Part shown: piece after piece, positions 33,704 to 42,695 of the stretch | Layout of the letters: the number at the start of each line of letters is the position of its first letter | How positions within the stretch are numbered: position 1 is the first letter of the stretch | NCBI GenBank assembly: GCA_964396845.1 | Contig: CAYNGH010000007.1 | Span: 1 to 46,717, forward strand | Direction: 5' to 3' | DNA length: 46,717 nt | Source of the DNA: CAYNGH01 sp964396845 | GTDB lineage: Bacteria; Vulcanimicrobiota; JAJTBE01; CAYNGH01 | Position numbers and translations under genes: made by a program | The notes under the pieces: generated by a model | What the model was told of the DNA's origin: nothing | Databases searched by the model: none | The model's input: only the letters and a program-made list of their open reading frames with translations

Positions 33704-34261
33704 TTATTCCAGCTTTATTTGAAAATTTTCCCTGGCAGGATCAAATTCCTTCCTGAAGGCATCGGCATACTGGGCGGGAATGGAATCCAGTATGGCATCC
33801 ACCACCATATCCACAGCCAGGTAACGTTCGTCATACATTGTTACCGAATGAAGCTGGTTGTCAATCTTGACGCTGATATGGACAATCTCTCCCCGGCAGT
33901 TTTCAGGCGTTCCATAGACCGTGGACAGCTCAAAAAAATTACACCGCATTATATTATAATACAGGTTTTCTAACTGATTCACCGTCAGTTCAAAATCCTT
34001 CCGCTGTTCAATCTCAATGCTGTCCCCCCGGATAACCCGGTGAAACTCCCCCTTGCCGTCAAGGGTTATCTGGACTTTTGTCACAGGATTCATGGTATGG
34101 GGATATTTCTCAAGGATTACGGTGAATTCCCGGAACTGGTAAAGGGATGACTGAGCTGTGGCAGGGCCGGAAAAGACCAACAGCAGGATCGCAAGAATCA
34201 TGACGGCCATCAGTCTTTTTTTCAGGTAATTATTAATGGTGTTACCCTCCATACCGTCCAT
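33704..34261 (-). CDS. Secreted protein of unknown function
   Basis: 185 residues; not recognised. Signal peptide KKRLMAVMILAILLLVFSGP with likely cleavage after TAQ or ATA. The mature part is a compact alpha/beta domain: QFREFTVILEKYP, VQITLDGKGEFHRVIRGD, FELTVNQLENLYYNIMRCNF, GEIVHISVKIDNQLHSVTMY. It has two Cys that could form a disulfide. The order of strands is like small periplasmic DUF-type domains, but I cannot name one. The start is uncertain; the ATG at 34261 overlaps the first base of a divergent plus-strand frame. 30 bases downstream of it lies yebC on the same strand. Confidence 0.65.
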   Translation of the reverse strand: MDGMEGNTINNYLKKRLMAVMILAILLLVFSGPATAQSSLYQFREFTVILEKYPHTMNPVTKVQITLDGKGEFHRVIRGDSIEIEQRKDFELTVNQLENLYYNIMRCNFFELSTVYGTPENCRGEIVHISVKIDNQLHSVTMYDERYLAVDMVVDAILDSIPAQYADAFRKEFDPARENFQIKLE

Positions 34262-34437
34262 TGGATAAATTTTTCGCAGTAATTATTCCGGGTATTTCTT
34301 TCTTTCGGGAGAAAAACCTCTCTTGGCGGAGAAGTGACCAAGCAGTAATACAGAGGTTTTCCCAGGGAATATATTGCAGGGCTCATGGATTCCCGGTGGA
34401 AAATAACAAGACCAAGAATCAGGAGTATAAGTATAAA

Positions 34438-36009
34438 GTGAAGCAGATAAAAACACCGCTGATGGAGATATTCCAACGGATGACCTTGGCCGGGCAGGTT
34501 GCCCAGCTCATGATGATTGACTTTGACGGGCAAGAAATTTCCGGTGATACAAAACAGCATCTCAGCTGTCTGCCATGGGGGGGAGTGATTCTCTTCTCCA
34601 AGAATATCGGCACTTACCATCAGCTCCAAGCCCTGAACCGATCCATTGTCAATCTGTATTCCAGGGGAGGAGTCCCTCCTGTCATATCAGTGGATCAGGA
34701 GGGTGGTCTTGTCAACCGGGCGGATTTTGAAAACATGCACCTGTCCCCGGGCAATATGGCCCTGAGCCATTGTGGGGATTTATCCCTGGTGCGAAAATGC
34801 GCCTTCATCTCGGGGGTGGAATTGCGGGAGCTGGGGTTTCATCTGAACTATGCCCCGGTAGCCGATGTTAATATCAATCCCCGCAACCCGATTATCGGGG
34901 CCCGATCCTTTGGCGAAAATCCTGCCCTGACCGCAAAGATGAGCGCCTCGGCGGTTGAAGGATACCTGGATGCGGGGATCGCTCCCTGTGCCAAGCATTT
35001 TCCCGGCCATGGCGATACAATTCAAGACAGCCATATAGGGCTGCCCGTGGTAACCGGGGATATGTCCCGGCTCAGGGCCGTGGAACTGCCACCCTTTGAT
35101 GCTTCCATAAGAGCAGGAGTCCCGGCCATTATGACTGCCCATGTTCATTACCCGGCAATCGATCCCGATGATAAAATCCCCGCCACCATGTCCCGGATAG
35201 CACTAAAAGAAATCCTGCGGGATGAACTGGGCTTTGAGGGGCTGATCATCACCGATTCCATGCTCATGAAGGCCATATCCGACAGTTACGGCCCTGGACC
35301 GGGAGCCACCTCCGCCATCAACGCCGGAGCGGACATGGTGATGATGTGCGGATCCCCCGGGTCCCAGCTGGAAGCCCATGGTGCAGTTGTGAAAGCAGTG
35401 GAGAAAGGCGATATAAGCCGTCACCGGATTGATGAATCTCTGGCCCGGGTTGCTGTATTCAAGGAAAAATTTGTGACGAGTCCACCGGAAATCCCGGAAA
35501 TATCACCCCGGGAGAGGCTTGACACCGTCACCGAGGCATCCCGGCGGGGAGTTGCTGTCCTCAATGATCCCGATGACCTTCTGCCTGTGGAATTATCGGG
35601 TAGAAGAATCCGGATCTTGTCGCCATGCCGGGTATATCACCGGGATTTGTTCAGTGAGGCTCGTGGGGCTTCTCTATATGATTTTATCAATGGAAAGAAC
35701 CCCGGCCACCTGGATCACACTCTGTATGACGGCGAGGATCCCGACAGCTTGGAGAAGGTATTTCTGGAAATCTCCCCTGAGAGCTATGACCTGATAATAA
35801 TGGAGCTTTACGGACTGGGCCGGATACCCGAAGATGTTACCAGAGCGGCCATTGCGTGCTGTTCCCGTATGAGGGAATCAGGGGTGCCGGTGCTGTCAGT
35901 GGCCATGGCAAGCCCTTATGGACTCCCCTTCAATGCCACGGCAACTGCCACGGCTTATAACTGCTCAACCCTGTCAACAACAGCCCTGGCAGAAAAAATA
36001 TTCTCATAA
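34438..36009 (+). CDS. Glycoside hydrolase family 3 (NagZ-like beta-N-acetylhexosaminidase)
   Basis: About 524 residues from a GTG at 34438 (AGGAG 12 bases upstream); the ATG at 34462 is an alternative. GH3 N-domain: GGVILFSKNI, ISVDQEGG, NYAPVADVNINPRNPIIGAR, KHFPGHGDT then DSHIGLP (the His-Asp acid/base dyad of NagZ), and LIITDSMLMKAI with the nucleophile Asp. The last 190 residues form a C-terminal alpha/beta domain. No signal peptide, so it probably acts in the cytoplasm in peptidoglycan recycling. One deviation: the usual EGGRVxR reads EGGLVNR, losing an Arg near the substrate site, so specificity may differ. Confidence 0.88.
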   Translation: MKQIKTPLMEIFQRMTLAGQVAQLMMIDFDGQEISGDTKQHLSCLPWGGVILFSKNIGTYHQLQALNRSIVNLYSRGGVPPVISVDQEGGLVNRADFENMHLSPGNMALSHCGDLSLVRKCAFISGVELRELGFHLNYAPVADVNINPRNPIIGARSFGENPALTAKMSASAVEGYLDAGIAPCAKHFPGHGDTIQDSHIGLPVVTGDMSRLRAVELPPFDASIRAGVPAIMTAHVHYPAIDPDDKIPATMSRIALKEILRDELGFEGLIITDSMLMKAISDSYGPGPGATSAINAGADMVMMCGSPGSQLEAHGAVVKAVEKGDISRHRIDESLARVAVFKEKFVTSPPEIPEISPRERLDTVTEASRRGVAVLNDPDDLLPVELSGRRIRILSPCRVYHRDLFSEARGASLYDFINGKNPGHLDHTLYDGEDPDSLEKVFLEISPESYDLIIMELYGLGRIPEDVTRAAIACCSRMRESGVPVLSVAMASPYGLPFNATATATAYNCSTLSTTALAEKIFS

Positions 36010-36037
36010 CACCAGTAACAACAAAACCAAATCCCGG

Positions 36038-37468
36038 CTAACCGATGGAAACCAGCTCCAGCAGAAGCATCAGGACACCGGCAGTGACAAGGCCCATTCC
36101 CGACAAAACCTGCAGGATTCCATGAGCGCTCCGGACAGTTCTGGCCCCATTTTTATCTCCGGTGGTGACGGTATTTATGTCCAGATAAGGAATCCCTTCC
36201 ACCCGGAGGTTTCCCTGAATCTTCACTTTTTTTCCCGTCATGGACTGAAGGATTTCATCGGTGCGGGTAAACTGCCTCAGAATTACAGGGATCACCTTAT
36301 CCTCTGATTGAACAAACATAAAATCTCCATCGATTCTATTCTCCACATGATAACCGGCCAGAGTTCCTTCGGCCTCCATGAAAGTATTGACCGGAGATTT
36401 TTCCTTCCTGCCGGATATGGCTTGAGAGCTTCGAAAATGAACCCGCCGGATAATCAAGGCTACCCCCCACAGGATCAGGGGCAGGCCAAAAAGCCTGCGG
36501 GCGCCGGCAGAAAGAAGAACCCCCAGAATGAAAAACCCCGTGGGAGCAAGGTTGATTATCAGGTCTTCACCACTGGATCTAAACAAGGATTCAAGAGATT
36601 CATGGATACGACTCTTCTCTTTTACTTCTCCGCTGATATGTCCGAACCGGCCAGGAAGAGAAGGATGGCATCGGAACCGGGCCTGGCAGGCAGTGTAATG
36701 ATTCTTCTCTTCCAGCAGTAATGCAGTTTCCATCAGGGATGGCGGGTTTTCTCCCCCGCCGGCAAAAAGTTTCCATATCAAGGCATCCTGCCACCGGGAC
36801 GGAGAGAAAGGCAGGAAGGGGCCCATGGCCTGGTATATCCTCCGGCGGAAGGGATGGCCTTCCCTGACCGGGAGTTGCATCGGGCCACTGATCTTCTCTA
36901 TGACATCCCGGAGCCTTGCCCGGTCATTGTCTGATGGAGTTGCCTGCTGATCCGCCTTTCGATGCCGGATCCTGGCAATGGGAGCAAGGGGAATCAGCAG
37001 GAGGGATTGGAATTTTCTTAATATCACCCCTGCCAAATGAGATGTCCCCGGCCTTCGGCCCAGATGAACCTGCCGGGAAGACTCAACGAACCATGCCGAT
37101 GCTGCACCCACCACAAAGGGCAGGAAACAGGCCGCGGTAAAAAAGCCCACATCGGGACGGGACAGAAGAAACGCCTCACGGCGGAGAAGCAGTTGTGCGC
37201 CATCTTCTCCCGCTTCCTCCAGAAGTCCAGTGGTGATGGCCAGAGTTCTTCGCCCGCCGGGTCGGGACAGGGAAAGAATCACCGGCAGACAGTCCCGCAC
37301 CGCAAGAACATCCACCCCATCCACACCAAGGCGGGAAAGCCGGGACTGAATATCTGGGGTGATATTTTTTATTTCATCATTATCTTCCCCAGAGGGATTC
37401 CCGAAGAAAAGCCCCATGATGCCAGGGGCCAGAAAGACTGTTCCTCCCATGAACAGTGTTGAAATCAC
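36038..37468 (-). CDS. Membrane protein resembling an inactive M48 peptidase with a C-terminal OB-like domain
   Basis: At least 476 residues from a GTG at 37468. The same frame stays open to about 37590 and encodes two further hydrophobic helices (LTAFLCFLVIIFQGTLFYLF), but has no ATG, GTG or TTG there; an ATT at 37579 stands 8 bases after GGGGG. The true start is therefore uncertain, or a frameshift exists. The region RRTLAITTGLLEEAGEDGAQ, then LLLRREAFLLSRPD, follows the M48 layout (target strand, GLLE helix, HExxH helix), but HExxH has become RREAF. Membrane helices follow. The final 110 residues (VENRIDGDFMFVQ, KKVKIQGNLRVEG, YLDINTV) look like a small beta domain. The M48 link is inference. 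It lies after the ABC ATPase gene and may work with it. Confidence 0.55.
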   Translation of the reverse strand: MISTLFMGGTVFLAPGIMGLFFGNPSGEDNDEIKNITPDIQSRLSRLGVDGVDVLAVRDCLPVILSLSRPGGRRTLAITTGLLEEAGEDGAQLLLRREAFLLSRPDVGFFTAACFLPFVVGAASAWFVESSRQVHLGRRPGTSHLAGVILRKFQSLLLIPLAPIARIRHRKADQQATPSDNDRARLRDVIEKISGPMQLPVREGHPFRRRIYQAMGPFLPFSPSRWQDALIWKLFAGGGENPPSLMETALLLEEKNHYTACQARFRCHPSLPGRFGHISGEVKEKSRIHESLESLFRSSGEDLIINLAPTGFFILGVLLSAGARRLFGLPLILWGVALIIRRVHFRSSQAISGRKEKSPVNTFMEAEGTLAGYHVENRIDGDFMFVQSEDKVIPVILRQFTRTDEILQSMTGKKVKIQGNLRVEGIPYLDINTVTTGDKNGARTVRSAHGILQVLSGMGLVTAGVLMLLLELVSIG

Positions 37469-37594
37469 CGCCGGATATACCGAGGGGACATCCCACAGGG
37501 AGAGGATGAATGAAAGGAACAGGTAAAATAGAGTTCCCTGAAAAATTATGACCAGAAAACATAAAAATGCAGTCAGAATAAGGCATTCCCCCGG

Positions 37595-38581
37595 TCAGGC
37601 AGTATCTGGGCTTTGGCTTTCCCCGTTGCCATTGATGTCTTCCTTGGAAAAATACTCCCAGAATATCTCCTCAAGTCTCATCTTGCGATAATCAAAATTC
37701 TCGATACTCATGGTGGACAGCCGGGAGAACACCGGCCCGAGATCCCCAGTAATCTCCAGTTTGAACCGATTCCCTTCCCTGGTCACCCTGCTGACCCCCT
37801 CTATTTTCAGTTCCTCGACGGTCACTGGCTCCAGAGTGGAAAACTGGATATACCGCTTCATCTGACGCCGGATGTTTTCCACGGTATCGTTGGCGGCGAT
37901 CTTTCCATCCCTGATGATGCATACCTTGCGACAGACACGTTCTACTTCCCCCAGCATATGGGAGGACAGGAATATGGTCTTGCCCCGGCTGTTCTCCTGG
38001 TGAATCAACTCATAGAAACGCTGGGTCATCAGGGGATCCAGATTGGCGGTAGGTTCGTCCAGGATATAAAGCTCCGGCGAGGCCATGAAAGCCTGGATAA
38101 TCCCCAGCAGTTGTTTCATGCCCCGGGAATAAGCTCCCACCTTCCGGTCCAGATCCACATTAAAAAAGAATCGGGCCAGCTCCCGGATCCGATCATCACA
38201 TTTGACCCTTCGAAGCCCTGCAAAGAACCGCAGGTACTCCCAGCCCTTCATATTCTCATAAAACCCCATCTCGCCGGGGATAAACCCGATGCGGGAGCGG
38301 AGTTTCTTTCCGAATCGGCGGGCATCCTGTCCAAAGACCCGGACAGTACCGGAATCAGGCCGGATGATATCCAGCATCAGGTTGATGGCAGTAGTCTTAC
38401 CGGCGCCATTAGGCCCCAGAAAACCGAAAATATCCCCGGACATCACCTCCAGGTCAATCCTGTCAACCCCCACTTTTTTTCCGTAATACTTGACAAGGTT
38501 ACTTATGGATATTACCGGCTTCTGAGCCGGTGCCTGGTTTTCTTCCATGGGTGCTTCCTTCAATGCTTCTCTGATGGTCAT
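37595..38581 (-). CDS. ABC transporter ATP-binding protein (ABC-2/CcmA type)
   Basis: 328 residues if started at the ATG overlapping the hutI stop (ATGA). A start at 38548 with AAGGA 7 bases upstream (317 residues) is equally likely. Walker A GFLGPNGAGKTTAI, Q-loop region RSRIGFIPGEMGFYENM, signature AYSRGMKQLLGI, Walker B LYILDEPTANLDP and H-loop IFLSSHMLGE. The C-terminal 90 residues are the regulatory extension seen in drug- or antibiotic-export ATPases. No ABC-2 permease is beside it; the next gene encodes an unusual membrane protein that could replace it. Confidence 0.92.
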   Translation of the reverse strand: MTIREALKEAPMEENQAPAQKPVISISNLVKYYGKKVGVDRIDLEVMSGDIFGFLGPNGAGKTTAINLMLDIIRPDSGTVRVFGQDARRFGKKLRSRIGFIPGEMGFYENMKGWEYLRFFAGLRRVKCDDRIRELARFFFNVDLDRKVGAYSRGMKQLLGIIQAFMASPELYILDEPTANLDPLMTQRFYELIHQENSRGKTIFLSSHMLGEVERVCRKVCIIRDGKIAANDTVENIRRQMKRYIQFSTLEPVTVEELKIEGVSRVTREGNRFKLEITGDLGPVFSRLSTMSIENFDYRKMRLEEIFWEYFSKEDINGNGESQSPDTA

Positions 38582-39837
38582 CCTTCCACAACCACCCTGC
38601 CTTTTTTTATCACGGTGTTTACAAGATTCTCTCCGAAGTGATAAGGAATCAGCCGATAATCATCCACATTCATCAAGATCAAGTCCCCCTGTTTTCCCTC
38701 TTCGATGGCCCCCACCCGGGATCCCATCCCCAGGGCATAAGCTGCGTTGTGAGTGGCAGCGTTTATGGCTTCTCCGGGAGTCATCTTCATCTTGATGCAT
38801 CCCAGGGACATGGCCATCTGCATTGAGCCTCCAAGACAAGACCCCGCATTGAAATCAGTGGCCAGGGACACCTTTCCCCCCCGGTCAATCATGCGCCGGG
38901 CGGGAGCGTATTCCCCGCTGTCCAGAAAGAACAGGGTCCCGGGCATCAGGGTCATAATGGTATTGGTTTTGGCTATCTGGTCGATGTCTTCATCACTTAT
39001 CCTCAGGAGGTGATCCGCCGACACTGCCCCCAGGGATGACGCCATTACCGCAGATCCCATACTGGTGAACTCTTCGGCATGAATCTTCAGCTCGAATCCC
39101 ATGTCCCGGGCCGCCTTCAGGATCCTCCGGGTTTCCTCAAGATTAAAGGCTCCCTCCTCGCAGAAAACATCCACAAACCGGGCAAGTTTTTTTTGCCTGA
39201 CAGCAGGCATCATTTCGTTAATCACCAGATCCACATATTCTTCCCGGCGATCCTTATATTCCTGGGGCAGGGAATGAGCACCCATGAAGGTTGCCACCAC
39301 ATCCTGATTCGATTCCCCATCCAGCCGTGTGATAATCTCCAGCTCCCGGATCTCTTCATCGAGATTAAGCCCGTAACCGCTTTTGGCTTCAATGGTGGTT
39401 GTGCCGTGGCGAAGCATCCGATTCAGAATCCCCAGGGCATCTTCAAAAAGCCTGTCGCTTTTGGTCTTTCGGGTCTGCTCCACGGTGAAGCCGATGCCTC
39501 CGCCCTTGGCGTGAATCTCCTGATATGTTGCTCCTCTGGCCCGCATCATGAACTCTTCCACACGATTCCCCCCATATACGGGATGAGTATGGCTGTCCAC
39601 CAGGCCGGGCATCAGAACCATAGGCCCTCCGTCAATGACGGTTCCTCCGGGGTTTAAAGTGCAGGATTCTTCGATTTCACTGCGGGGGCCAACGGCGATT
39701 ATGTTTCCATCCAGCACTGCCACTGCGCCGGAGTTTATCAGCCCCACATCATCCATGGCTTCACCTGTTTTGGGCCGGCCCTCTCCCCGGCAGGTTATGA
39801 CACTTCCGGCATATATAATCAGGTCTGCTCTATTCAT
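38578..39837 (-). CDS. hutI: Imidazolonepropionase
   Basis: 419 residues from the ATG at 39837 (GGAGG 11 bases upstream); an in-frame ATG at 39867 has no ribosome site. Amidohydrolase motifs: metal-binding HTHPVYGG, EAKSGYGLN, ATFMGAHSLP, KIHAEEF, SADHLL, ATDFNAGS. It opens the imidazolone ring in the third step of histidine degradation. It is not next to hutH (16101-17663) and lies between ispD and an ABC ATPase gene, so the hut genes are scattered. Confidence 0.95.
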   Translation of the reverse strand: MNRADLIIYAGSVITCRGEGRPKTGEAMDDVGLINSGAVAVLDGNIIAVGPRSEIEESCTLNPGGTVIDGGPMVLMPGLVDSHTHPVYGGNRVEEFMMRARGATYQEIHAKGGGIGFTVEQTRKTKSDRLFEDALGILNRMLRHGTTTIEAKSGYGLNLDEEIRELEIITRLDGESNQDVVATFMGAHSLPQEYKDRREEYVDLVINEMMPAVRQKKLARFVDVFCEEGAFNLEETRRILKAARDMGFELKIHAEEFTSMGSAVMASSLGAVSADHLLRISDEDIDQIAKTNTIMTLMPGTLFFLDSGEYAPARRMIDRGGKVSLATDFNAGSCLGGSMQMAMSLGCIKMKMTPGEAINAATHNAAYALGMGSRVGAIEEGKQGDLILMNVDDYRLIPYHFGENLVNTVIKKGRVVVEG

Positions 39838-39876
39838 GATACTTGATACCTCCAGACTTTTTAGCATATCTCAATA

Positions 39877-40599
39877 TTACTGAACCCTTGTTCCTCCGGG
39901 CCCCATCATCTCCCGCAGGTGAACCGCGGCAATCTCCATGTCCCGGGGAGTTGTAATCTTGATATTATCGGGATCCCCTTCCATCACCCTAACCCTGCCC
40001 CCCATGGCTTCCACCAGAGAAGCGTCGTCGGTGGCGGTAATACCCTTTTCCATGGCATAGTGATAAGCAGATTTGAGGATCCTGGTGGGAAACACCTGGG
40101 GCGTTTGAACCCGACACAGACGATCCCGGCAGGGAGTCCCCGTAACCATGCCATCGGAGTCAACTTCCTTGAGGGTGTCAACTGCAGGAATCCCCGGGAC
40201 ACAGCCGTCATAACCGGCAATCCCCTGTATGAGCCGTTTTAACAAGGCCGGAGTCAGAAGAGGTCTTGCTCCGTCATGAATCGCCACAAATTCTGTCCGG
40301 ACACATTGAAGGCCGTTATACACCGAATCTTTCCGGCTACTGCCTCCGATGACAATCTCCCTGGTCTTGTTGATGCGGTATGTCTTGATTATCTCCCGGA
40401 GGGGTTCATAGCGGGCAGAAGATGTGACCAGAATAATATCCCCCACGTGAGGGCTTTTTTGAAACACCTCCAAAGCCCAGGCAATGACAGGCTTCCCTGC
40501 CAGAGGGACCAGGAGTTTATCCACAGAGCCCATTCGAAGGCCCTGGCCTGCGGCGGGGATGACCGCGGAAAAGTTTGCCGAAGTTTCGAGGCTGTGCAT
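39877..40599 (-). CDS. ispD: 2-C-methyl-D-erythritol 4-phosphate cytidylyltransferase
   Basis: 240 residues, normal for IspD. Motifs: IPAAGQGLRMGSVDKLLVPL, AIHDGARPLL, VQTPQVF, ATDDASLVEAMGG and DPDNIKITTPRDM. It makes CDP-methylerythritol in the non-mevalonate isoprenoid pathway in the cytoplasm. The ispF partner is absent. The start has only a weak ribosome site. It opens the minus-strand run ispD-hutI-ABC-membrane protein and is divergent from the rnf operon. Confidence 0.95.
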   Translation of the reverse strand: MHSLETSANFSAVIPAAGQGLRMGSVDKLLVPLAGKPVIAWALEVFQKSPHVGDIILVTSSARYEPLREIIKTYRINKTREIVIGGSSRKDSVYNGLQCVRTEFVAIHDGARPLLTPALLKRLIQGIAGYDGCVPGIPAVDTLKEVDSDGMVTGTPCRDRLCRVQTPQVFPTRILKSAYHYAMEKGITATDDASLVEAMGGRVRVMEGDPDNIKITTPRDMEIAAVHLREMMGPGGTRVQ

Positions 40600-40705
40600 T
40601 ATTGTTAATTAATTCTTCTGGTGAGAATTACCTTTTTTCCAGTCTGAAAGGCCTTCGATTCAGTTTCTTTAATCATCGAGGTTAATCAGGCAGGAAATTC
40701 CGGTT

Positions 40706-40735
40706 TTGCACAGTAAGAGAATTATGATTTATAAA
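40706..40735 (+). promoter_or_regulatory. Promoter of the rnf operon
   Basis: TTGCAC (40706-40711) and TATAAA (40730-40735) are 18 bases apart, each with a good match to the consensus. Transcription would begin near 40742, just before the leader hairpins and about 100 bases before rnfD. Confidence 0.55.
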
Positions 40736-40752
40736 CGACGGACATGTATTTG

Positions 40753-40812
40753 GAGTCCCGGGAAAAAATTCCTTGGGGACTCTGAAAAAGGGCCGCAAAG
40801 CCCTTTTTGTTT
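40753..40812 (+). promoter_or_regulatory. Leader hairpin and terminator-like attenuator before rnfD
   Basis: GAGTCCC (40753-40759) pairs with GGGACTC (40776-40782), with an inner GGAA/TTCC stem. Immediately after, AAAAAGGGC-CGCAAA-GCCCTTTTT (40785-40808) is a textbook intrinsic terminator followed by GTTT. It lies between the promoter and the rnfD ribosome site (AAAGGA, 40833-40838), so it would stop operon transcription unless overcome. That is the layout of an attenuator or riboswitch. No known riboswitch motif is recognised. Confidence 0.65.
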
Positions 40813-40845
40813 AAAGATTATTCACAGCAATCAAAGGATGCGCAT

Positions 40846-42042
40846 ATGGAAGACAACGACAAGCTGGAAAAGACTCCCGGTAAAGCCTCAGAGAATGTAA
40901 CGGCAAGCACGGAAACCGTCGGGGAGAAGGCAGATATGAAAACCCCGGCAGAAACAGAAAGCACCGATAAGAAGGCTACCCCGGAACCCAAGGCCAAACC
41001 GAAGCCGAAGAAAAAAAGTCCCGTGGAGGTCCCGAAGGATCCTCTGCTGGTGACCTCGTCGCCTCATATCCACGGCAAGGACTCGGTTTCAAAAATCATG
41101 TGGACCGTCAGCGCCTGTCTTGCCCCGGCGGGACTGGCGTCGGTTTACATATTCGGGATGCGGGCTTTTTTCATCATGTTCTTCTGCATCCTGGGGGCGG
41201 TGGGGTCGGAATACCTGTGGCAGAAATTCACCCATCGCAAAATCACCATCAAAGACGGCTCGGCATTCCTCACGGGACTTCTGCTGGCCTACAACCTGCC
41301 CCCAACGGTGGACTGGTGGATTCCCCTGACAGGGAGCATCTTTGCCGTCATCGTGGTGAAGCAGTTCTTCGGGGGACTGGGGATGAACATATTCAACCCG
41401 GCTCTTGCAGCCAGAGGATTCCTGCTGGCCTCGTGGCCCCAGCAGATGACCACCTGGGCCAGACCCATAATGGGATTTGGAATGGACCTTGTCACCGGGG
41501 CTACTCCCCTGGACATGGTGAAGCAGGGCAGAAGCGAAATGTTCCTTGAGCAGTTTCCAAACATGGGAGTGATGTTCCAGAAGCTTCTGTGGGGAGATCG
41601 GGGCGGATCCCTGGGGGAAACCTGCGCCATCCTTCTGATTCTTGGGGGATTATATCTCATCTACAAGAAATATATCGACTGGCAGATCCCTGCAGTCTTT
41701 ATCGGTTCTCTGTCGGTTTTCATGCTGGTTGCCTCGTTGTTTGGCGGGGTCAAGGTGCTGGGAGGCCCCGTGGAAACGGTCATTTTCAACATGTTCGCCG
41801 GGGGGTTGATCCTGGGGGCTTTCTTTATGGCCACCGATTATGTCACTTGCCCGGCAACAGTCAAGGGGCGAATGGTCTTTGCGGTGGGGTGCGGTGTTCT
41901 CACGGGGATTATCCGCCTTTGGGGAGGGCTTCCCGAAGGGGTCTGCTATTCAATCCTAATCATGAACGCCTTCACTCCCCTCATTGACGACAAGATCCGT
42001 CCCGTTGTATATGGAGCAAGAAAGGAGGCCCCGGCGGTATGA
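40846..42042 (+). CDS. rnfD: Rnf complex subunit RnfD
   Basis: 398 residues from the ATG at 40846 (AAAGGA 7 bases upstream). The first 70 residues form a hydrophilic Lys/Glu/Pro extension not normal for RnfD; it resembles the charged heads of other proteins in this window. Then multiple membrane helices with KDGSAFLTGLLLAYNLPPTV, GLGMNIFNPALAARGFLL and VTGATPLDM, where the Thr of TGAT is the expected covalent flavin site. Rnf couples electron flow from ferredoxin to NAD with Na or H pumping. First gene of the operon; rnfC, which normally precedes rnfD, is missing. Confidence 0.94.
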   Translation: MEDNDKLEKTPGKASENVTASTETVGEKADMKTPAETESTDKKATPEPKAKPKPKKKSPVEVPKDPLLVTSSPHIHGKDSVSKIMWTVSACLAPAGLASVYIFGMRAFFIMFFCILGAVGSEYLWQKFTHRKITIKDGSAFLTGLLLAYNLPPTVDWWIPLTGSIFAVIVVKQFFGGLGMNIFNPALAARGFLLASWPQQMTTWARPIMGFGMDLVTGATPLDMVKQGRSEMFLEQFPNMGVMFQKLLWGDRGGSLGETCAILLILGGLYLIYKKYIDWQIPAVFIGSLSVFMLVASLFGGVKVLGGPVETVIFNMFAGGLILGAFFMATDYVTCPATVKGRMVFAVGCGVLTGIIRLWGGLPEGVCYSILIMNAFTPLIDDKIRPVVYGARKEAPAV

Positions 42043-42695
42043 ACTTCAAGGAGATTACAAAAACAACCCTGAACCTGGTGGTTTTTTGCGCCATAGTGGG
42101 ATTTCTTCTTTCTTTCTACAACGGCCTTACCAGCGGGCCCATCGCAGAAAACCAGCGCCGGGAGATCGAAGAGGTCCAGAAGCAGTTGATGGATGCGGAT
42201 CAGTTTGATACGGTCATCGACTCCGAGGCGGATCCGGGTATGCCCCATGTATGGAAAGCCATCAAGGACGGCAAAATGACAGGCTACGTGGTCAAGACCC
42301 AGGCATCGGGATATTCCTCCACCCAGCGAATCACCATAATGTACAGCCTGAGTCCCGATTTCAAGGTGATGGGAGTCAACATTGTCAGCCAGGGCGAAAC
42401 TCCCGGCCTCGGCACCAACATCGAAGAGGATGTGGACCTGGGCCAGTTCGGAGGGAAACCTTTTGTTTCACAGTTTGAAGGCAAGGATCTGTCAGCCCTG
42501 AAGATCGGCAGTTCACCTCAGCCCGGCGACGGCTACATTGCCGCCATCACCGGTGCCACCGTATCATCAAGAGCCGTTACCGAGGGAGTTCACGACAGTC
42601 TGGAAAAGCTGAAATCCAAGCTGTCTGGAGAACCACAGCCCGGAGGCGACAAGCCCCCGGCAGAGGAAAAACAACCACAAGGGCAGGATGAATAA
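42039..42695 (+). CDS. rnfG: Rnf complex subunit RnfG
   Basis: 218 residues, overlapping the rnfD stop as ATGA. One N-terminal membrane helix (LNLVVFCAIVGFLLSFY), then the periplasmic FMN-binding domain with SQGETPGLGTNIEE and AAITGATVSSRAVT, where the TGAT Thr carries covalent FMN. The C-terminal 30 residues are Pro/Gln/Glu-rich and disordered, longer than usual. Confidence 0.94.
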   Translation: MNFKEITKTTLNLVVFCAIVGFLLSFYNGLTSGPIAENQRREIEEVQKQLMDADQFDTVIDSEADPGMPHVWKAIKDGKMTGYVVKTQASGYSSTQRITIMYSLSPDFKVMGVNIVSQGETPGLGTNIEEDVDLGQFGGKPFVSQFEGKDLSALKIGSSPQPGDGYIAAITGATVSSRAVTEGVHDSLEKLKSKLSGEPQPGGDKPPAEEKQPQGQDE

